Shown here: positions 58,696 through 64,000 of the stretch, one piece after another
How positions within the stretch are numbered: position 1 is the stretch's first letter
How the letters are laid out: the number at the start of each line of letters is the position of its first letter
Source: Angustibacter sp. Root456
GTDB lineage: Bacteria > Actinomycetota > Actinomycetes > Actinomycetales > Angustibacteraceae
Direction of reading: 5' to 3'
DNA length: 64,000 nt
Assembly (NCBI RefSeq): GCF_001426435.1
Contig: NZ_LMER01000015.1
Location: 193,488 to 257,487, forward strand
The notes under the pieces: model-generated
Told to the model about the DNA's origin: nothing
Databases searched by the model: none
What the model saw: the letters and a program-made list of their open reading frames with translations, nothing else
Position numbers and translations under genes: made by a program

Positions 58696-61169
58696 GCCGC
58701 ACCTCCCCTGCTGAGCGTGACGACGGAGCCGGAATCAGCCCCGAGGAGCGTACGCACCGGGTATCCCGTCTGGTTCGTGGGCAGCCACACGGCCCGCTCG
58801 GGCATGTCGGTGACCACCAGCGGGAGCGTGAGCTGACCGCGCTCGGTCGACACGGTGACCAGGTCGCCCTCGGCGACACCGACCTCGGCGGCCGTGGCGG
58901 CCGACAGACGCACCACCGGTCTACGGGCGGTGCCGGCGAGCCAGGGCTCGCCGTCCTGCAGCCGGCCGGCGTCGAGCAGCAGGTGCCACGTCGACAGCAC
59001 GGCCTGGTTGGGGCCGACCGCCGGGGGCTCGGCGGCCGGCACGGACGGCGCCGCAGCCCGCTCGCCGTCCCACACCGCGATCTCGGCGGCCTGGGCCCGC
59101 ACGCTGGCGAGGTCGCGCAGGCCCAGCGGGACGTCCAGCTCGTCGGCCAGCAGGTCGAGCACGCGGTAGTCGCTGAGCGCGTTGGTCTCCAGCGCGATAC
59201 CGAAGGGCCGCTCGCGACCCTCCCAGGTCCAGAACGTGCCGCCCTTCTCGGCGACCGCGGCGACCGGCAGGACGACGTCGGCGCGCTCGGTGACGGCGCT
59301 CGGCCGCAGCTCGAGGGAGACGACGAACCCGGCGGCGTCGAGTGCCTCGACCGCGGCCACGGGATCGGCCAGGTCAGCCGGTTCGACACCGCCCACGACC
59401 AGGCCGCCGAGCTCGCCGCTGCGCGCGGCCTCCAGCATGGCGGCGGTGTCGCGTCCGGGCTGCTCGGGCAGGCCGTCGACGGCCCAGGCCGCGGCCAGGT
59501 CGACGCGCGCTGCGGCGTCGCCGACCGGGCGGCCCCCGGGCAGCAGGTTCGGCAGCGCACCGGCCTCGACGGCGCCGCGCTCACCGGCGCGCCGGGGCAC
59601 CCAGGCGATGCGAGCGCCGGTGGCCTCGGCCAGGCGCAGCACCGCCGACAGGGCGCCGGGCGTCTGCGACAGCCGCTCGCCGACCAGCACCACAGCGCCC
59701 TCGGCGCGCAGCAGCTGGGTGGTGTCCTCGACCTCGGCCAGGCCCTCGGCGAGGGCGTCGAGCACCTCGGCCTCGGTGCCGGGACCGGCCGGGATCAGCC
59801 GGCCGTCGAGCTTCTCGAGCCCGCGGGTGGCCCAGCTGGCGATGGAGACGACCTGCTGGCGGTGCGCCCGCACGGCCTTGCGCAGGCGCAGGAAGACGAT
59901 CGGCGACTCCTCCTCGGGTTCCAGCCCCACCAGCAGCACGGCCGGAGCCTGCTCGAGCTGGTCGTAGCTGACGCCCTCGGCGCCGACCCAGGCCCCCGCC
60001 ACGGCGTGGGCCAGGAACTCGGCCTCCTCGGCCGACTGCGGCCGGGCGCGGAAGTCGACGTCGTTGGTGCCCAGCACGACGCGCGCGAACTTGGCGTACG
60101 CGTAGGCGTCCTCGTGCGTCACGCGCCCGCCGGTGAGGACGCCGACGCCGCCGGCCGCGCGGGCGGCGCGCAGCCCCTCGGCGGCGACGGACAGCGCCTC
60201 GGGCCAGGAGGCCACGCGCAGCTCGCCGGTGTCGGTGTCGCGCACGAGCGGGTGGGTGAGACGGTCGAGCGTGGCGTACTGGAAGGCCCAGCGCCCCTTG
60301 TCGCAGTTCCACTCCTCGTTGACCTGCGGGTCGTTGTCGGCCAGCCGGCGCAGCACCACGCCACGGCGGTGGTCGGTGCGCAGGCCGCAGCCGGACGCGC
60401 AGTGCTCGCACACCGACGGCACCGACACGAGGTCGAACGGCCGGGCGCGGAAGCGGTAGGCGGCACCCGTCAGCGCGCCCACCGGGCAGATCTGCACGGT
60501 GTTGCCGCTGAAGTAGCTCTCGAACGGCTGCTTGGCGTAGATCCCGACCTGCTGCAGCGCGCTGCGCTCGACCAGCTCGATGAACGGGTCGCCGGCGATC
60601 TGCTTGCTGAAGCGGGTGCAGCGCGCACACAGCACGCAGCGATCGCGGTCGAGCAGCACCTGGCTCGAGATGTTGATCGGCTTGGGGTACGTGCGCTTGA
60701 CGTCGTCGAAGCGGGTCTCGGGCCGGCCGTTCGACAGCGCCTGGTTCTGCAGCGGGCACTCGCCGCCCTTGTCGCAGACCGGGCAGTCCAGCGGGTGGTT
60801 GATGAGCAGGAACTCCATGACGCCGTGCTGGGCCTTGTCGGCCACCGGCGACGTGCGCTGGGTCTTGACCACCATGCCCTCGCTGACGGCGAGGGTGCAG
60901 GAGGCCTGCGGCTTGGGCATGGCGCGCAGCGAGCCGTCCGGACCGGGGGTCGAGACCTCCACCAGGCACTGGCGGCAGGCGCCGACCGGCTCGAGCAGCG
61001 GGTGGTCGCAGAAGCGCGGGATCTGCACGCCCACCTGCTCGGCGGCCCGGATGACGAGCGTGCCCTTGGGCACCTCGACGGTGGCGCCGTCGATGACCAT
61101 CGAGACGAGGTCGTCGCGCTTGGCGGCGTCCCCGCCCGAGGGGGTGGTGACGCTGGTCGTCGTCGTCAT
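58692..61169 (-). CDS. nuoG: NADH-quinone oxidoreductase subunit G
   Basis: An 825-residue protein. 2Fe-2S cluster ligands are in [19 protein letters not shown] and CTLAV; 4Fe-4S motifs are [35 protein letters not shown] and [13 protein letters not shown] (the N7-type site). A molybdopterin-oxidoreductase-like domain fills the C-terminal two thirds, ending in a formate-dehydrogenase-type beta domain. It passes electrons from NuoF to NuoI. Confidence 0.96.
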   Translation of the reverse strand: MTTTTSVTTPSGGDAAKRDDLVSMVIDGATVEVPKGTLVIRAAEQVGVQIPRFCDHPLLEPVGACRQCLVEVSTPGPDGSLRAMPKPQASCTLAVSEGMVVKTQRTSPVADKAQHGVMEFLLINHPLDCPVCDKGGECPLQNQALSNGRPETRFDDVKRTYPKPINISSQVLLDRDRCVLCARCTRFSKQIAGDPFIELVERSALQQVGIYAKQPFESYFSGNTVQICPVGALTGAAYRFRARPFDLVSVPSVCEHCASGCGLRTDHRRGVVLRRLADNDPQVNEEWNCDKGRWAFQYATLDRLTHPLVRDTDTGELRVASWPEALSVAAEGLRAARAAGGVGVLTGGRVTHEDAYAYAKFARVVLGTNDVDFRARPQSAEEAEFLAHAVAGAWVGAEGVSYDQLEQAPAVLLVGLEPEEESPIVFLRLRKAVRAHRQQVVSIASWATRGLEKLDGRLIPAGPGTEAEVLDALAEGLAEVEDTTQLLRAEGAVVLVGERLSQTPGALSAVLRLAEATGARIAWVPRRAGERGAVEAGALPNLLPGGRPVGDAAARVDLAAAWAVDGLPEQPGRDTAAMLEAARSGELGGLVVGGVEPADLADPVAAVEALDAAGFVVSLELRPSAVTERADVVLPVAAVAEKGGTFWTWEGRERPFGIALETNALSDYRVLDLLADELDVPLGLRDLASVRAQAAEIAVWDGERAAAPSVPAAEPPAVGPNQAVLSTWHLLLDAGRLQDGEPWLAGTARRPVVRLSAATAAEVGVAEGDLVTVSTERGQLTLPLVVTDMPERAVWLPTNQTGYPVRTLLGADSGSVVTLSRGGAA

Positions 61170-62494
61170 GGTGCTGCGATCACCTCAGGTGCGAACAGGG
61201 CGGAGGCTGCGCGGTCGAACGGGCAGCCACCGCTGGGGTTCTCAGCGGACGGCAGGTGCCGCAGGTACTCGTCGCGGAAGTACTGGATGCTCGACGTCAC
61301 CGGGCTCGTGGCACCGTCTCCGAGCGCGCAGAACGCGCGACCGAGGATGTTGTCGCAGATGTCGAGCAGCTTGTCGAGGTCGGCCTCCGTGCCCTGGCCG
61401 TGCTCGAGCCGGTGCAGCACCTGCTTCATCCAGTAGTTGCCCTCGCGGCACGGCGTGCACTTGCCGCAGGACTCGTGGGCGTAGAAGTCGATCCAGCGGT
61501 CGACCGCCCGTACGACGCACGTGGTGTCGTCGAAGATCTGCAGCGCGCGCGTGCCGAGCATCGAGCCCGCGGCACCGACCGACTCGAAGTCCAGCGGGAC
61601 GTCGAGGTGCTCGGCGGTGAAGATGGGCGTCGACGATCCGCCCGGCGTCCAGAACTTCAGCTTGCTCTGCTCGCTGCGCATGCCGCCGGCCATGTCGAGC
61701 AGCTCGCGCAGCGTGATGCCCAGCGGTGCCTCGTACTGGCCCGGGTGCTTGACGTGGCCCGAGAGGCTGAAGAAGCCGAAGCCCGTGGACTTCTCGGTGC
61801 CCATGGACGTGAACCAGTCCGCGCCCTTGAGCAGGATCGGCGGCACGCTGGCGATCGACTCGACGTTGTTGACCACCGTCGGGCGCGCGTACAGGCCCGC
61901 CACCGCGGGGAACGGCGGCTTCAGCCGCGGCTGGCCGCGACGACCCTCGAGGGAGTCGAGCAGCGCGGTCTCCTCACCGCAGATGTACGCGCCCGCGCCG
62001 GCGTGCACGGTGACGTCGAGGTCGAACCCCGAGCCGAGGATGTTCTTGCCCAGGTAGCCCTTCGCGTACGCCTCCTCGACCGCGCGCATCAGGCGGCGGA
62101 GCACGTGCACGACCTCGCCGCGCACGTAGATGAAGGCGTGGTTGCAGCCGATGGCGTACGAGGTGATGGCGACGCCCTCGATGAGGAACTGCGGCGTCGC
62201 CATCATGAGCGGGATGTCCTTGCAGGTGCCCGGCTCGGACTCGTCGGCGTTGACGACGAGGTAGCGAGGGCCGCCGTCCGGCGGGGGCAGGAAGCCCCAC
62301 TTCATGCCGGTGGGGAAGCCGGCGCCGCCGCGCCCGCGCAGGCCGGAGTCCTTGACGGTCGTGATGACGTCGGCCTGCGCCATGCCGAGCGCCTTGCGCA
62401 GCGCCTGGTAGCCGTCGTGCGCCTCGTAGGTCTCCATCGACCACGAGCGGTCGGCGTCCCAGAACTCGCTGAGGATCGGGGTGAGCGTGGTCAT
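61166..62494 (-). CDS. nuoF: NADH-quinone oxidoreductase subunit F
   Basis: A 442-residue protein. [18 protein letters not shown] and [13 protein letters not shown] bind NADH and [21 protein letters not shown] follows, and the 4Fe-4S cluster N3 is held by [12 protein letters not shown] with a late Cys in [10 protein letters not shown]. It is the site of NADH oxidation. ATG 62494 is three bases past the nuoE stop. Confidence 0.97.
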   Translation of the reverse strand: MTTLTPILSEFWDADRSWSMETYEAHDGYQALRKALGMAQADVITTVKDSGLRGRGGAGFPTGMKWGFLPPPDGGPRYLVVNADESEPGTCKDIPLMMATPQFLIEGVAITSYAIGCNHAFIYVRGEVVHVLRRLMRAVEEAYAKGYLGKNILGSGFDLDVTVHAGAGAYICGEETALLDSLEGRRGQPRLKPPFPAVAGLYARPTVVNNVESIASVPPILLKGADWFTSMGTEKSTGFGFFSLSGHVKHPGQYEAPLGITLRELLDMAGGMRSEQSKLKFWTPGGSSTPIFTAEHLDVPLDFESVGAAGSMLGTRALQIFDDTTCVVRAVDRWIDFYAHESCGKCTPCREGNYWMKQVLHRLEHGQGTEADLDKLLDICDNILGRAFCALGDGATSPVTSSIQYFRDEYLRHLPSAENPSGGCPFDRAASALFAPEVIAAP

Positions 62495-62497
62495 GGC

Positions 62498-63346
62498 TCA
62501 GTCCTCCTTCGCGGGCTGGGTGGACGCGGCGCCCTGCGTGCCAGAGGCGATGGCGGCGTCGTTGGCACTGGGGTGGGCAGGGTCGGCGACGTGCTCGGCG
62601 GCGACCTGCTCGGATGCGGCTCCCGCGTTGGGGGCGGAGGTCTGGGGCGCCGTCCAGCCCTTCTCGTGGGCCAGCTGCAGGCCGCGCAGGGTGGGCTCGC
62701 CGGCGCCGGGGCCCTCGTCGGCCAGGCCGTCAGGGAAACCGGCGAGCGTGCGCGAGACCTGCTTGAAGGTGCAGACCCGGCTCGGGCCCCGGGTGGGCTG
62801 CACCGCGTCACCGGCGCGCAGCCGGTCGGCCAGGTCGCGGGCGGACGACGGCGTCTGGTTGTCGAAGAACTCCCAGTTGACCATCACGACGGGGGCGTAG
62901 TCGCAGGCCGCGTTGCACTCGACGCGCTCGAGGGTGATGGCGCCGTCGTCGGTCGTCTCGTCGTGACCGACGCCGAGATGCTGCGACAGGGAGTCGAAGA
63001 TCGCGTCGCCGCCCATGATCGCGCACAGCGTGTTGGTGCAGACGCCGACGGTGTAGGTGCCGTTGGGGTGGCGCTTGTACTGCGTGTAGAACGTCGCGAC
63101 GCCGGCCACCTCGGCGGTGGTGAGGTCGAGGCGCTGCGCGCAGTACTCGATGCCGCGCTGGCTGACGAAGCCGTCCTCGCTCTGCACGAGGTGCAGCATG
63201 GGCAGCAGCGCCGAGCGGGCCTGCGGGTAACGCGCGATGATCTCGGCGCTGTCGGCGTCCAGCCGGGTGCGCACGTCGTCGGGGTAGGCGTCCGCCCCCT
63301 CGGCGGCGCCTGCGACGGCGAACGTGGCCTGGTCGTCCGCGGGCAT
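62498..63346 (-). CDS. nuoE: NADH-quinone oxidoreductase subunit E
   Basis: A 282-residue protein from ATG 63346, sharing one base with the nuoD stop (TGATG). The thioredoxin-like 2Fe-2S (N1a) ligands are in VGVCTNTLCAIMGG and VECNAACDYAPVVMV. An Ala-rich extension of roughly 80 residues follows the core, ending AASTQPAKED; it is probably disordered. Confidence 0.96.
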   Translation of the reverse strand: MPADDQATFAVAGAAEGADAYPDDVRTRLDADSAEIIARYPQARSALLPMLHLVQSEDGFVSQRGIEYCAQRLDLTTAEVAGVATFYTQYKRHPNGTYTVGVCTNTLCAIMGGDAIFDSLSQHLGVGHDETTDDGAITLERVECNAACDYAPVVMVNWEFFDNQTPSSARDLADRLRAGDAVQPTRGPSRVCTFKQVSRTLAGFPDGLADEGPGAGEPTLRGLQLAHEKGWTAPQTSAPNAGAASEQVAAEHVADPAHPSANDAAIASGTQGAASTQPAKED

Positions 63347-64000
63347 CAGCGGTCCACCCCTCCCATGACGGGATCGATCGAGGCGACGGCGACGATGACG
63401 TCGGCCAGCTGGCCGCCCTCGCACATCGCGGCCGTGGCCTGCAGGTTGTTGAAGCTCGGGTCGCGGAAGTGCGCGCGGTAGGGACGCGTGCCGCCGTCGC
63501 TCACCAGGTGGACGCCGAGCTCGCCCTTCGGCGACTCCACGGCCTGGTAGACCTGGCCGGCCGGCACCCGGAAGCCCTCGGTGACCAGCTTGAAGTGGTG
63601 GATCAGGGCCTCCATCGAGGTGCCCATGATGTGCCTGATGTGGTCGAGGCTGTTGCCCATGCCGTCGGAGGAGATGGCGAGCTGGGCGGGCCAGGCGATC
63701 TTCTTGTCGTCGATCATCACCGGCCCGGACGTGTTCTGCAGCCGGTCGACCGCCTGCTCGATGATGCTGAGCGACTCGTAGCACTCGTCGAGGCGGATCC
63801 GCAGGCGCCCGTAGGCGTCGCAGGTGTCGCGGGTCATGACCTCGAAGTCGTAGGTCTCGTACCCGCAGTACGGCGCGACCTTGCGCAGGTCGTGCGGCAG
63901 GCCCGTCGAGCGCAGCACCGGGCCGGTGACGCCGAGGGCGATGCAGCCGGTGAGGTCGAGGTAGCCGACGTCGACCATGCGGCCCTTGAGCACGGGGTTC
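63346..64000 (-). CDS. nuoD: NADH-quinone oxidoreductase subunit D (partial, 5' end outside window)
   Basis: The C-terminal 217 or so residues of the 49-kDa subunit; the frame is open to the window edge with [12 protein letters not shown] at the start. [48 protein letters not shown] and the terminal [12 protein letters not shown] match NuoD. It forms the quinone pocket with NuoB. The rest of nuoD and nuoA-C are expected upstream, outside the window. Confidence 0.96.
   Translation of the reverse strand, partial: NPVLKGRMVDVGYLDLTGCIALGVTGPVLRSTGLPHDLRKVAPYCGYETYDFEVMTRDTCDAYGRLRIRLDECYESLSIIEQAVDRLQNTSGPVMIDDKKIAWPAQLAISSDGMGNSLDHIRHIMGTSMEALIHHFKLVTEGFRVPAGQVYQAVESPKGELGVHLVSDGGTRPYRAHFRDPSFNNLQATAAMCEGGQLADVIVAVASIDPVMGGVDR

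Overview
The window is about 72% G+C by eye. Gene order and start/stop habits (GTG starts, ATGA and GTGA overlaps, TANNNT -10 boxes) fit a high-GC actinobacterium, probably motile because it carries a chemoreceptor. All assignments come from reading the sequence; no database search was possible.

Block 1 (1-30163) is an accessory metabolic region between tRNA-Met/tRNA-Thr (1-194) and tRNA-Tyr (30083-30163), all on the minus strand. It holds: a DUF1348 protein and two secreted proteins; an MFS exporter with a C-terminal frame disruption, divergent from a TetR regulator across a 48-bp palindromic operator; a HK-RR-Fpg/Nei run; a tightly overlapping peptide-type operon (M20 hydrolase, FadR-type regulator, OppBCDF, alpha/beta hydrolase, OppA-like lipoprotein); a Cache chemoreceptor; and a LacI-controlled catabolic cluster. 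That cluster encodes an asparaginase-like amidase, a CE4 hydrolase that resembles cyclic imidases, an MFS carrier, two SDRs, a small unknown protein, and PxpA/B/C with a biotin carrier and biotin carboxylase between pxpA and pxpB. I read it as a candidate pathway for cyclic imide or lactam use.

Block 2 (30278-50381) looks like core genome. It has yajQ, an FMN 2-hydroxy-acid oxidase, htpX and a second complex-I cluster (nuoA, an extra membrane protein, nuoBCHIJKLMN) that lacks nuoD, E, F and G. Next come a heliorhodopsin transcribed away from nuoA, a MEDS/anti-sigma ATPase protein, ferredoxin-linked 2-oxoacid oxidoreductase korAB, rarD, a free-standing LysR DNA-binding domain and a polyprenyl synthase. 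korAB beside an NADH-module-free complex I suggests electron flow from 2-oxoglutarate via ferredoxin to the quinone pool.

Block 3 (50389-64000) is the canonical nuo operon from nuoD (cut by the window edge) to nuoN, in the standard order with overlapping or near-touching genes.

Two families of large intergenic palindromes occur twice each: A at 32060-32154 and 49242-49333, B at 33143-33207 and 41925-41990. Each copy lies directly 3' of a stop codon, and the two families share an outer CCCG(G/T)TGATC motif. They look like dispersed terminator elements.
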